DNA of 64,000 bases, from the NCBI RefSeq assembly GCF_034356035.1, contig NZ_CP136423.1:3526610-3590609 (forward strand), given 5' to 3'. The position numbers and the translations under genes were made by a program. This stretch comes from Blautia hydrogenotrophica DSM 10507. GTDB lineage: Bacteria > Bacillota > Clostridia > Lachnospirales > Lachnospiraceae. Shown one piece after another: positions 35,678 through 44,314 of the stretch (the stretch's first letter is position 1; every line of letters begins with the position of its first letter). The notes under the pieces are model-generated. The model was given only the letters and a program-made list of their open reading frames with translations, was not told where the DNA came from and ran no database searches.

Positions 35678-36079
35678 CTATTGACCAAACACCGTAAAAA
35701 TGATACCCGCAGCAATGATTACATATCCTGCAAGCCTTACATACTTTAATGTCCTCGTAATACCGTATCTTTCATAAGTATGATAATGTGTAAATACAAG
35801 AGGCCAAACAGACAGGCAAATGCCTATAATTACAGTGGGGATATACTTCCACCAACGATCGACCTCATTTCCTATCACAAACAGATTCATCCCTACACAT
35901 ACTGCAATGACGATATATGATATCAAACGGTACCTCCTATCCCACTCAATAAATCGTTTTGTATCGTTATAACACTGCACACTGCAACACAAAAGTTTTT
36001 CTTTTCTGTCCTTTCCCACCAATACGATCTGAGGTTTCTTCCCCAGTGGTTTCCCACAGTAAATACAAGTTGTCCTCAT
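35678..36079 (-). CDS. Zinc-ribbon membrane protein of unknown function in the PTS locus
   Basis: 133 residues. The N-terminus carries a treble-clef-like pattern, CIYCGKPLG then LLCCSVQCYNDTKRF, with two CxxC-type pairs about 26 residues apart. Three hydrophobic helices follow (RLISYIVIAVCVGMNLFVIG, YIPTVIIGICLSVWPLVF, LAGYVIIAAGIIFTVFG). No family is recognised. It lies 12 bases after ptsI with a good ribosome site (AAAGGGGGAG), so it belongs to the HPr-regulator-EI unit. A sensor or anchoring role is possible but unsupported. Confidence 0.75.
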   Translation of the reverse strand: MRTTCIYCGKPLGKKPQIVLVGKDRKEKLLCCSVQCYNDTKRFIEWDRRYRLISYIVIAVCVGMNLFVIGNEVDRWWKYIPTVIIGICLSVWPLVFTHYHTYERYGITRTLKYVRLAGYVIIAAGIIFTVFGQ

Positions 36080-36091
36080 TGATCTCCCCCT

Positions 36092-37828
36092 TTATAGGAT
36101 TTCCTCATAGTCCGCCATTCTTTCTTTCAGATACTGTTCCACCTCATCGGCAGCATCCATTTCAAAAACCTTTTGGACCGTCTTTTCCGCCTCTTTTTGT
36201 GAAATATGCTTAACAATATATTTAATATGTGATGCCTGTGAAGGAACCATACTCAACTCATCAATTCCAAGCCCCAACCATATGTATGTCATTCTTTCAT
36301 CAGACGCAGCTTCTCCACAAATTCCCACCGGGATTCCTGCCCTATGCGCATTTTCAGCAACCATCCTCACAGCGCGAAGAACTGACAGATTACAGCTTTT
36401 GTACAAGTATTGTGTATGTTCATTCATACGGTCCGTTGCGGTAATATATTGAATCAGATCATTAGTTCCAATGCTAAAGAAGTCCGCCTCCTCAGCTAGT
36501 TTATCACTCAAAAGTACAGCCGCTGGCGTCTCCACCATAATCCCGACTCTTATCTCCGTGTCATAAGGGATATCCTGCTTGTCCAGTTCCCACTTACACT
36601 CCTCTACAAAAGTCTTTGCTCTCCTTAATTCTTCAAGATTTACGATCATAGGAAACATAATCGATACTTTTCCATATGCCGACGCGCGAAGTATTGCCCT
36701 TAACTGAGTTTTAAATATCTCTGTCCTGTCCAGAGATATTCTGATAGCACGATATCCCAAAAATGGATTTTGTTCCCTGGGTAGCTTCATATAATCAGCC
36801 TGTTTATCTCCTCCTATGTCCAGAGTACGTATAATCACCTCTTTTCCTCCCGCTTTTCTGGCCAATTCCTTGTATACCTCATATTGAAATTCTTCTGTCG
36901 GGTAATCATCCTGAGCCATATATAGAAATTCTGTGCGGAACAACCCCACTCCATCACAGCTTTCCATGTCCAACCCACGTACACTTTCCATATCTCCGGA
37001 ATTGACACAGATATCTATCCTACGTCCGTCAATTGTAACTGCCCGTTCATTTTTTAACCGTTCGAAAAGCTCCCTTCTTTTCTCAGTTTTCTGTCTCTCT
37101 TTTTCATACTGTTTGAGAATCTCATCCTCCGGATTTAAAATTACTCTGCCCCCAGCACCATCAATGCAAATCGTTTCACCATCTCTAGTACGCTGCGTGA
37201 TACCACTTACCCCTACCACGGCAGGGATACCAAGTGTTTTCGCGAGAATAACCGTGTGAGAAGTCCTGCCGCCTCTTTCTGTCACGAAACCTTTCAAGTA
37301 TCTTTTATCCAAACGTACGGTATCAATAGGCGTGAGATCTTCCGCCACCAAAATAAAACTCTCTTTGATCTTTTCGATTTTTTCAGCAGGAGACTCTATC
37401 CCTTTCATCTTTTTAATCAGAGTATTACATACATTTTCAATATCCGTTCCTCTTTCCTTCATATAAGGATCATCCATACTCATAAACACTGCTGCCACAC
37501 TTTTTTTCTCTTCTTCCAGCGCAAGCTCAATATTGATACGTTCTTCCCGCACACGTCTGATTGGTCTCTGAAAAAAGATTTCGTCGTTTACCATCTCTTT
37601 ATACGCCTGAAGAATTGCGGCGGAATCCGCACCCGCATTGATCTTTGTCTCTTCCCACACTTCTTCTAGTTCTCTCCTGTAATCGTCTCTCGCTTTTTCT
37701 AATCTCTTCAGTTCTTCTTCCGGATTTTTAACTGTTCTAATTTCGGCAGTGTATTTCTGTTCCTTCAAGATGACGACCTTTCCTACCGCATACCCTACAG
37801 CCCCCTCTGAGCCTTTTATCTCAATCAT
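36092..37828 (-). CDS. ptsI: PTS Enzyme I (phosphoenolpyruvate-protein phosphotransferase)
   Basis: About 578 residues, full length. The phosphohistidine is His191 in GGRTSHTVILAKTLGIPAVVG. The C-terminal PEP-binding barrel has GLFRTEFLY, DIGGDKQ, GTNDLIQY and the catalytic Cys in GICGEAASD. The start is ATG 37828 with GGAGGAGCGAT, 15 bases after the regulator stop. Being next to an HPr gene and a dedicated IIABC set, it may be a locus-specific EI rather than the general one. Whether the genome has another copy cannot be seen. Confidence 0.95.
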   Translation of the reverse strand: MIEIKGSEGAVGYAVGKVVILKEQKYTAEIRTVKNPEEELKRLEKARDDYRRELEEVWEETKINAGADSAAILQAYKEMVNDEIFFQRPIRRVREERINIELALEEEKKSVAAVFMSMDDPYMKERGTDIENVCNTLIKKMKGIESPAEKIEKIKESFILVAEDLTPIDTVRLDKRYLKGFVTERGGRTSHTVILAKTLGIPAVVGVSGITQRTRDGETICIDGAGGRVILNPEDEILKQYEKERQKTEKRRELFERLKNERAVTIDGRRIDICVNSGDMESVRGLDMESCDGVGLFRTEFLYMAQDDYPTEEFQYEVYKELARKAGGKEVIIRTLDIGGDKQADYMKLPREQNPFLGYRAIRISLDRTEIFKTQLRAILRASAYGKVSIMFPMIVNLEELRRAKTFVEECKWELDKQDIPYDTEIRVGIMVETPAAVLLSDKLAEEADFFSIGTNDLIQYITATDRMNEHTQYLYKSCNLSVLRAVRMVAENAHRAGIPVGICGEAASDERMTYIWLGLGIDELSMVPSQASHIKYIVKHISQKEAEKTVQKVFEMDAADEVEQYLKERMADYEEIL

Positions 37829-37842
37829 ATCGCTCCTCCTCA

Positions 37843-39903
37843 CTAGTCTTTCATGACAGTTTCAAGCAGTTCCCTGCCCTCCCCACTGTCACAGTAATCA
37901 TATATTTCTTTTAACAATGCAAAATGTGTTCTCTGGTCAATTGTCACGAAAAATATGAATATCTTGCCGGAAATATACTCTGTAATTGGAATAACGGTTT
38001 CTGAAACCACAACAGAAAATCCGACTGACCGGTTCATATCTCCTTGCATAGGACAATGAATCAACACGACATTCTTCTGAATTTCATAATATTTCAATCT
38101 GTGCCGGCGTATCATATTGTATAGCCTGTCATAAAGCCGTTTCCATGATTTTTCATGGACCGCAGTCTGACAGCCTTTTATAAGAAGTTCCTCCATATCA
38201 CCGGTCTTTGGAATTTTCACGAAACATCCATCTTCCATATAGCCTCTGAAAGAAATTTGTTCTCCGATACTCTCCCGTTTCCCGTCCTCATATAAAATAC
38301 GAAGAATATCAAAATATAACTCGTTCTTTTCAATCTGACCTGTTAGATTATCTTCTACGCTCGCTATAATTCTCTGTATTGTTCTATCATATCTGCCGAC
38401 AATACCGTACTGATTTAATAGCTGAATGATCTTTCTCTTATCTTTATCTTGCAGAACTACTTCCGTAAAAATTGTATTTCTGTGTTGATTCAATATATCC
38501 GAATAGCTCGTCGACACGATGAGAGTATAATTATCTAATCTATATTTTTCAGCTTCCGAGACAATCCCGACTTCTATATCAGCGATATTTCCAAGCAATT
38601 CCTTTAACTGCTCCTTTACCAGAGTAGACGTAGCCATACCAGCTGCACACAATACTAATATTTTTGACTTATTTTCAACAGTATTCGTCACCACCTGCTT
38701 TTTTTCATCACTGATAAAATAAACAGCTAGATACGCAATTTCATCGTCCGTCAACGTCTGCGCCAACTCATCCGGCATGGCACGAACCGATCTTTCTGTG
38801 AACTCATATATCTCAGGATACATTCTCATAACATCTTTAAGCAGAGGATTTGTAGACTGCATGCCATATTTCAGACGATAGTACAATGGACGTATATGAC
38901 CTCTTAGCCTGTTAGCCAATCTCTCTCTGTTTTCAAACGCTATACATGCAATTCTTTCAAAATTCTTTAGCAATGAAGCTGTAAAGCGATAGATATACAG
39001 GTTCTCTTGATCCTGCGATACAAACTGAGCGATCTTAATTCCCAGCAAAAGAGTCGCAATGTAATAAATCTCCGAGTTTGGTATTTCCAGGTTATATTCC
39101 TTCAGCTTCTGAAAACTCTTTTTCAATGACTGATATGGACATGTCACTGCCAGAGCTGCTCTCTCCTCCGCATTGAGAACTACCGTATACCCTTCCATAC
39201 TTCTTATCCATGATACAAGTATCATGCTACATTCAAATTCCTCATTCTCTGAGACCAATTTAATATTTTCATCTTGTTCATACTGTTTAATCAGACATCT
39301 GGCAATCTCCCGGTAATCGTACTCTTCTCCAGATATCTTCGCGAGAGACTCCTGCATCCATTTTCCCAGGACAATTTTAGGTTGAAAATTCTCTAGCTTT
39401 TTTATCTGTTTTCCGATCATTTTTCTTATAGTGAATTCTTCACCTTGAAGCACATACCCTACTTTTATCGTACTCACAATAGAAATATCCAGTCCAATTA
39501 AGGCTGCTTTCCACTCTTTGATGTCCGTTAATATGGTATTTTTACTGACATCGAAGATTTTCTGCATTTTTTCAATCGTCACGACCTCCGTGGACAGTGA
39601 TATAAAGATTAGTTCTAGTATTCTTCGTTCTTCTATCGAATAAAAATAACTCTCATTTCTTTTTATTCTATTAACCAGCTCATCCCTCCTATCGGAATCT
39701 ATCGTGACCATTCGAGATTTAATCACCAGTTTTCCGAGTCCCTCACTGCTGAGCCAATCATTAATCTGCTCCACATCGTAATAAAATGTTCTGCGTGTAA
39801 TATTTAGTTTTTCTGTAATCTGTTTTATCGAGCTACTTTCCGGGTTTTCTAATATAAACTTCAAAATATACGCCGACCTGCTTTTTAGTTCCACATCTAC
39901 CAT
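37843..39903 (-). CDS. PRD-containing transcriptional activator with EIIB and EIIA domains (MtlR/LicR type)
   Basis: A 686-residue regulator. Domains in order: N-terminal HTH_11 (residues 1-60, SSIKQITEKLNITRRTFYYDVEQIN); an Mga-type HTH (about 80-160); two PTS regulation domains (about 175-400); an EIIB-Gat-like domain with Cys in VLCAAGMATS (about 405-490); and an EIIA-mannitol-like domain (about 535-686) with a histidine in LIHCPMQ. Phosphorylation by HPr, IIA and IIB would set its activity according to substrate flow. It likely activates the promoter at 35530. The start may be ATG 39903 or a GTG at 39894. Confidence 0.92.
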   Translation of the reverse strand: MVDVELKSRSAYILKFILENPESSSIKQITEKLNITRRTFYYDVEQINDWLSSEGLGKLVIKSRMVTIDSDRRDELVNRIKRNESYFYSIEERRILELIFISLSTEVVTIEKMQKIFDVSKNTILTDIKEWKAALIGLDISIVSTIKVGYVLQGEEFTIRKMIGKQIKKLENFQPKIVLGKWMQESLAKISGEEYDYREIARCLIKQYEQDENIKLVSENEEFECSMILVSWIRSMEGYTVVLNAEERAALAVTCPYQSLKKSFQKLKEYNLEIPNSEIYYIATLLLGIKIAQFVSQDQENLYIYRFTASLLKNFERIACIAFENRERLANRLRGHIRPLYYRLKYGMQSTNPLLKDVMRMYPEIYEFTERSVRAMPDELAQTLTDDEIAYLAVYFISDEKKQVVTNTVENKSKILVLCAAGMATSTLVKEQLKELLGNIADIEVGIVSEAEKYRLDNYTLIVSTSYSDILNQHRNTIFTEVVLQDKDKRKIIQLLNQYGIVGRYDRTIQRIIASVEDNLTGQIEKNELYFDILRILYEDGKRESIGEQISFRGYMEDGCFVKIPKTGDMEELLIKGCQTAVHEKSWKRLYDRLYNMIRRHRLKYYEIQKNVVLIHCPMQGDMNRSVGFSVVVSETVIPITEYISGKIFIFFVTIDQRTHFALLKEIYDYCDSGEGRELLETVMKD

Positions 39904-39937
39904 CCCCTTGCCGCGTCACGTTTTACATAGTAAGTTT

Positions 39938-40198
39938 TTATTCTTTCAGCTCTTCGATAAATCTACTGATCTGTTCTCCTGCTTCTTCTTCATCAACTCC
40001 TTCTACACGAAGCCTGATCGTCGTTCCTTGACTAACTCCTCCTGCCAAAATACTGATAATGCTCTTTGGATTGATCTCTGTATCTGGTGTTATAATCAAT
40101 ATATCGCTATCAAATTTTTGACATAGAACTGTCAAATCAGATGCCGGTCTAGCGTGAAGCCCTGTTTTGTTACTTACTTTAATCTGTCTTTCAAACAT
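39938..40198 (-). CDS. HPr-family phosphocarrier protein
   Basis: 86 residues. His15 in TGLHARPAS takes phosphate from EI. Ser46 (NPKSIISILAGG) is also kept, so regulation by HPr kinase is possible. The sequence departs from typical general HPr in several places (VLCQKFDSDILIITPDTEINP), which suits a locus-specific carrier. It is the first gene of the locus; GGAGGG precedes the ATG. About 240 bases upstream are AT-rich with only a weak promoter candidate. Confidence 0.93.
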   Translation of the reverse strand: MFERQIKVSNKTGLHARPASDLTVLCQKFDSDILIITPDTEINPKSIISILAGGVSQGTTIRLRVEGVDEEEAGEQISRFIEELKE

Positions 40199-40456
40199 AT
40201 ATCGTTCCCTCCAAATAGATAAATTATCAATTCTAAATTCACTATAACATCTTTAGAAGCTCTGAAATATAGCATATGTTAGCACAGAAATTCTCTTAAA
40301 TTTGTGAAAAAAACAGACTTCATCTATATTCCTAATTCCGAAAAGATCACTTCGATTACCTAAGAAATCTCAAATATTTTATCGTAGATAACGGCCGCAC
40401 ATTGACAATAACCCTTGCACAAATATTATCTTATGATCTATAAAACAAAACTGAAC

Positions 40457-40583
40457 AAAGTGAGCAAGCCCACTTCAGCTCCTTCATCCCTTCAATCTTG
40501 AAATACACATCCTTGTAAAGCGTTTATATTATAAGGAAATACTTTTTTCACGCTAATTTAAAAAAGTATTTCCATTAACATAA
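40457..40583. repeat. Intergenic dispersed repeat, internally shortened copy
   Basis: It begins AAAGTGAGCAAGCCCACTTCAG and CTTCATCCCTTCAATCTT, like the copies at 15952 and 16142, then lacks the GC-rich middle. It ends in a perfect hairpin: GGAAATACTTTTTT (40535-40548) with AAAAAAGTATTTCC (40560-40573) around CACGCTAATTT. The CACGCTAA core recalls the other copies. Confidence 0.5.
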
Positions 40584-40587
40584 AAAA

Positions 40588-40631
40588 TCCAAAGGCTAGG
40601 CAACATAATATTATGTTGCCTAGCCTTTGGA
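40588..40631. repeat. Perfect 44-bp palindrome
   Basis: TCCAAAGGCTAGGCAACATAAT (22 bases, 40588-40609; starts TCCAAAGG) is followed with no spacer by its exact reverse complement (40610-40631). It lies between a repeat copy and tRNA-Arg, outside any gene. As RNA it would form a 20-bp hairpin; there is no T-run on either side. Confidence 0.8.
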
Positions 40632-40690
40632 CATAAATAAGAATACATTTTATGATATTATAAAACTTTATCGTCTTTTCTTACTACTAG

Positions 40691-40725
40691 AAAACGCCAT
40701 AAATCTTCTGATTCATGGCGTTTTT
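40691..40725. terminator. Terminator after tRNA-Arg
   Basis: AAAACGCCAT (40691-40700) pairs with ATGGCGTTTT (40715-40724), extended by AAAT/ATTC. On the minus strand it directly follows the tRNA 3' end and carries a T-run. It could also work on the other strand. Confidence 0.75.
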
Positions 40726-40726
40726 A

Positions 40727-40800
40727 CGTTCCTGACTGGAGTCGAACCAGCGGCCTATTGCTTAGGAGGCAATCGCTCTATCCTGCTGAGCTACAGGAAC
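40727..40800 (-). tRNA. tRNA-Arg (anticodon CCT)
   Basis: Minus strand cloverleaf: acceptor GTTCCTG/CAGGAAC, D arm with AGCTCAGCAGGATAGAGC, anticodon stem ATTGC/GCAAT with loop CTCCTAA (anticodon CCT, reading AGG), T arm CTGG-TTCGACT-CCAG. All stems pair. The terminal CCA is not encoded. Confidence 0.93.
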
Positions 40801-40879
40801 CCATCTATATTATAACGATCTTATACAATCGTTACAACCCAATTATTCAATTTAAATCCTAATGAAACACTATTTTGGC

Positions 40880-40910
40880 ATTCATCGCTCCATTCAACTG
40901 AGCTATGCTA
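40880..40910 (-). pseudogene. Possible relic of a tRNA 5' half
   Basis: Minus strand reads GCATAGCTCAGTTGAATGG followed by AGCG, which matches a tRNA D arm (GCTC...GAGC) with its conserved flanks. No anticodon, T arm or acceptor 3' strand follows. It lies 80 bases upstream of tRNA-Arg. Confidence 0.35.
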
Positions 40911-40931
40911 AATTCCAAAAAACTGTCTTCT

Positions 40932-40958
40932 TGAATTAGACATAATCTGTCTAATTCA
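40932..40958. terminator. Hairpin of uncertain role
   Basis: TGAATTAGACA (40932-40942) pairs perfectly with TGTCTAATTCA (40948-40958) around TAATC. On the minus strand it is followed at some distance by TTTTTT (about 40917-40922). Confidence 0.4.
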
Positions 40959-41162
40959 GCTAAAACATTATATCACAATTATTCCTATTTGAGAAGACTT
41001 TTTTCAATTTTATTCTTCTATTCTTTTACTGTCCACTTCATTTTCAATGGCAATTCTCACAATATTTTTATATGTCTTTTTTTTCACAACTTTTCAAAAT
41101 CATATAGACTCTTTTTTCTTAAATTTTTAATGGCATATGTCAAATATTCATTGAGTTGTTTT

Positions 41163-41192
41163 AAAAATTAGCACAACAAGGCTAATTTTTTT
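41163..41192. terminator. Bidirectional terminator-like hairpin upstream of gdhA
   Basis: AAAAATTAGC (41163-41172) pairs with GCTAATTTTT (41181-41190), ending in T-rich sequence on both strands. A partial second copy, GGCTAATTTTTT, lies at about 41213-41224. Confidence 0.45.
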
Positions 41193-41323
41193 CTCCTCTC
41201 AGCAGCTTGTCAGGCTAATTTTTTAAAACACTCTGCATTAAATAAACAAAAATCCTATTTTTTCGTTAAAAAATAAATATAATTTGTTAAGAATTAATAA
41301 ATAGTTTTTTTATTTTTACCCTA

Positions 41324-41352
41324 TTGACTTTTGCGCCTCGTCGGATTAGACT
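41324..41352 (+). promoter_or_regulatory. Promoter of gdhA
   Basis: TTGACT (41324-41329), 17-base spacer, TAGACT (41347-41352), about 70 bases ahead of the gdhA start. Confidence 0.55.
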
Positions 41353-41422
41353 AAGTTTAGGTGAATGAATTGGGGCGTTCACAGCAGATTAACTAAAGCA
41401 TTTTTAAGGAGGTATTTTTAAC

Positions 41423-42769
41423 ATGAATGCTTATATGCAAAGAGTTCTTGATACTGTAAAACAACGCGATGGAAATGAGCCAGAATTTATCCAGACTGTA
41501 GAAGAAGTTTTCAAATCTCTGGAAGTAGTTATTGAAAAACATCCAGAATACGAAAAAGCTGCTCTGTTAGAGAGAATGGTTGAACCTGATAGAATGTTCT
41601 CCTTCCGCGTTACCTGGACAGATGACAATGGGGTACCACATGTTAACCGTGGATATAGATGCCAGTTCAATGGCGCTATTGGACCTTACAAAGGTGGTTT
41701 AAGATTCCATCCTTCTGTGTATTCTGGAATCATCAAATTCCTCGGTTTTGAGCAGACTTTCAAAAACAGCTTGACCGGTCTTCCAATCGGCGGCGGCAAA
41801 GGTGGTTCTGACTTTGACCCAAGAGGAAAATCTGACGCAGAGATCATGCGTTTCTGTCAGGCATTTATGACTGAGCTCTACAAATACATTGGACCAGATG
41901 TAGACGTTCCTGCTGGTGATATTGGCGTAGGTGGACGTGAAATCGGTTATCTGTTTGGACAGTACAAGAGAATCAGAAGCGCTTTTGAAAATGGCGTTCT
42001 GACTGGTAAAGGATTAAGCTACGGTGGATCTCTGATTCGTCCAGAAGCTACCGGATTCGGCGCTGTATATTATGTAGTTGAAGTTCTGAAACACTTTGGA
42101 GAGGATATCAAAGGAAAGACTATCGCAGTTTCTGGCTTTGGTAATGTATCTTGGGGCGTTTGTAAAAAAGTTGCTGAGTTGGGCGGAAAAGTTGTTACCC
42201 TGTCTGGTCCAGACGGATACATCTATGATCCAGATGGTGTTACTACCCCTGAAAAGATCAACTACTTAGTGGAAATGCGTAACTCCGGACGTGATAAAGT
42301 TCAGGATTATGCTGATAAATTTGGTTGTGAATTCCATGCTGGTGAAAAACCATGGGGCGTTAAAGTTGATTTGATTATGCCTTGTGCTACTCAGAATGAT
42401 GTCAACATGGAATGGGCAGAGAAGATCGTTGCAAATGGTGTTCCATACTACATCGAAGTAGCTAATATGCCTACCACCAATGACGCTCTGGAATATCTGC
42501 AGAAAAATTGTAAAGTGGTTGCTCCTTCTAAGGCAGTTAACGCCGGTGGTGTTGCAACATCAGCTCTGGAGATGTCTCAGAACTCCATGAGATATTCTTG
42601 GACAGAAGAAGAAGTAGACGCAAAATTAAAACAGATTATGAAAAATATCCATGATATGTCTGCATCCGCAGCTGAAGAGTATGGTCTTGGCTATGATTTG
42701 GTAGCTGGAGCAAATATTGCTGGATTTAAGAAAGTTGCTGATGCTATGATGTCAGAAGGATTAATCTAA
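41423..42769 (+). CDS. gdhA: NADP-type glutamate dehydrogenase
   Basis: 448 residues, the usual length of the hexameric NADP-dependent enzyme that aminates 2-oxoglutarate. The catalytic lysine region PIGGGKGGSDFDP includes Lys126. Substrate segments YKGGLRFHPSV and DVPAGDIGVGGREIGYLFGQYKR and the Rossmann GFGNVSWG are present. ATG 41423 follows AAGGAGG. The gene uses A/T-ending, evenly biased codons, unlike most neighbours, in keeping with high expression. It stands alone on the plus strand with its own promoter and terminator. Confidence 0.96.
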   Translation: MNAYMQRVLDTVKQRDGNEPEFIQTVEEVFKSLEVVIEKHPEYEKAALLERMVEPDRMFSFRVTWTDDNGVPHVNRGYRCQFNGAIGPYKGGLRFHPSVYSGIIKFLGFEQTFKNSLTGLPIGGGKGGSDFDPRGKSDAEIMRFCQAFMTELYKYIGPDVDVPAGDIGVGGREIGYLFGQYKRIRSAFENGVLTGKGLSYGGSLIRPEATGFGAVYYVVEVLKHFGEDIKGKTIAVSGFGNVSWGVCKKVAELGGKVVTLSGPDGYIYDPDGVTTPEKINYLVEMRNSGRDKVQDYADKFGCEFHAGEKPWGVKVDLIMPCATQNDVNMEWAEKIVANGVPYYIEVANMPTTNDALEYLQKNCKVVAPSKAVNAGGVATSALEMSQNSMRYSWTEEEVDAKLKQIMKNIHDMSASAAEEYGLGYDLVAGANIAGFKKVADAMMSEGLI

Positions 42770-42807
42770 CAAAATTATATTGCAATCATCTCATTATACA
42801 TAAGAGG

Positions 42808-42846
42808 CTGTCGCTTCAATATTTGAAGCGACAGTTTTCTTTTTGG
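42808..42846 (+). terminator. Terminator of gdhA
   Basis: CTGTCGCTTCAA (42808-42819) pairs with TTGAAGCGACAG (42823-42834), followed by TTTTCTTTTT. Confidence 0.9.
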
Positions 42847-43570
42847 TCTTTTCTCAAAACAGTTTCGATCATTTTATTTTGGATACCTATGGGAATCTCT
42901 CGAACAATTTCATTCTTTAGTTCTTGCTCTACTATAAACAAGGCAGATATGCAATCCCTAGATTCTCTCTTACAAGTTGTTTTATCGCCTCTGTACTGAA
43001 AAGATTGATTTCGCTTTCCAAAAGGATTTTTTTGTGCGTAGATACTCAATGATCTTTCTGTAATAACAGCTACCTTAATCGGCCAACAGGCATAATTTTT
43101 TCCGCTGGTCTCGAAAAATGAAATCTGTATCAATTACTTCAAGTTCTGTACTACAAATCAAAACAAATTCATCCTGTTGTAAACTTTCTGCTACAATTGT
43201 ATCCCCATAACCTCCGATATTATAATGAATTCCAAGATCAACGACCACTCATTGCTTTTATTCGTATGTCATAACAAACGGTAGCGTTTATGGACAATTC
43301 CACTTAGTACCATCTTGGCAAAAATTTTTCAAAATCTGAGGCATTTGATTTGTGAACCACTTCAATCACATTATCAATATATGGAATCAGCCCTTTACCC
43401 GCTTGTGTGAGCTTCATTATACGTCCAATCTTTTCAAACAATTTGATAGAAAATTCCTGTTCTAGCTGATGCATTTGCGGAGTTACGGTGGACTGTGCAT
43501 AGTTAAGATGTTCTGCCGCTTTTTGAAAGCTTCCAATTTCCAATATCGTCTTAATAGGATTTCTCTTCAC
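42816..43570 (-). pseudogene. Decayed LysR-family regulator
   Basis: The N-terminal helix-turn-helix is readable at about 43360-43561 (TILEIGSFQKAAEHLNYAQSTVTPQMHQLEQEFSIKLFEKIGR). The frame then stops after 60 more residues. Downstream, pieces of the effector domain appear in shifted frames: FSTEAIKQLVRENLGIAYLP in one frame near 42930-43000, and VEQELKNEIVREIPIGI in another. Its 3' end runs into the gdhA terminator. Several frameshifts and stops show it is not functional. Confidence 0.75.
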
Positions 43571-43759
43571 GTGTATTGGAGTTGCACTTATATAAGGACA
43601 AAATTGGGAATTAGATGTATAGAATAGTGTTTTTGCTGGCTTAGAGCCGATCACACTCCTTTTTCTTTCGATTTGTGGTATATTGCTATTCAAGGCTTAT
43701 TCTTGCTCACAGCTACAGTTCTCAACCCCAAAATGGAATGGCTTTGTATCCTTTCTTGC

Positions 43760-44166
43760 ACGCCCGTTTGTCTCAATAGACAATCAGCCAGAATTGCTGT
43801 ACATCAAAGTAAACTATATAGATAAGGATGGAAATTTGGAGGTTGCAAAAGATCAAGGAAAAGTTACAGGCTCTATTGGACTAATGGTATGCGGCAATGG
43901 CCTTGCCATCTTATAAAAGTTTCACGTATACAAACCTAACGAGGAAGTCCTCATTACTTAGGAAGTAAATTATATGAGACACTTTTAAACTTTGCAAAAG
44001 AGAATGGTATAAAAAGAATCATATTAGACACACCTAAAAATACAGACTGGCACATAGGTTCTAAGAAAAAGTAGGCTTTCAAAAAATCACCAAAGAAGAA
44101 CTACCCATAGAACATGACTACCCATACAAGAACAGTGATTTCTTTTCTATAAATACTACTTCATAA
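43760..44166 (+). pseudogene. Decayed GNAT-family N-acetyltransferase
   Basis: Plus-strand fragments match the acetyl-CoA transferase fold in order: ELLYIKVNYIDKDGNLEVAKD, TGSIGLMVCGNGLAILKKF after a stop, LYETLLNFAKENGIKRIILDTPKN with one altered codon, VGFQKITKEELPIEHDYPY, and a final stop at 44164-44166. At least two stops or frameshifts interrupt it. It is divergent from the LysR relic, a common pairing. Confidence 0.7.
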
Positions 44167-44181
44167 AATAGCAAAATATGA

Positions 44182-44230
44182 AATTATCCACCTTTTCTAA
44201 ATGAAAAGACATTAGCAAAGGTGGATAATT
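44182..44230. terminator. Bidirectional hairpin between GNAT relic and DUF3881 gene
   Basis: AATTATCCACCTTT (44182-44195) pairs perfectly with AAAGGTGGATAATT (44217-44230), with a 21-base loop. It lies between convergent units. Confidence 0.55.
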
Positions 44231-44314
44231 CTATATACTTACTTTTACATGAAAAATTCCAACATCACACGATAAAACTCTAAATTCATGGAAAAACCAT
44301 ATCCTTTTCTATAC

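Noticed and set aside
42816..43133. 105-codon frame as a separate small gene
   Set aside because: Its sequence is the frameshifted C-terminal part of a LysR effector domain; included in the pseudogene.
44182..44230. TTATCCACC as a DnaA box
   Set aside because: It is one arm of a perfect hairpin between genes and 19 kb from the origin; single mismatched box.
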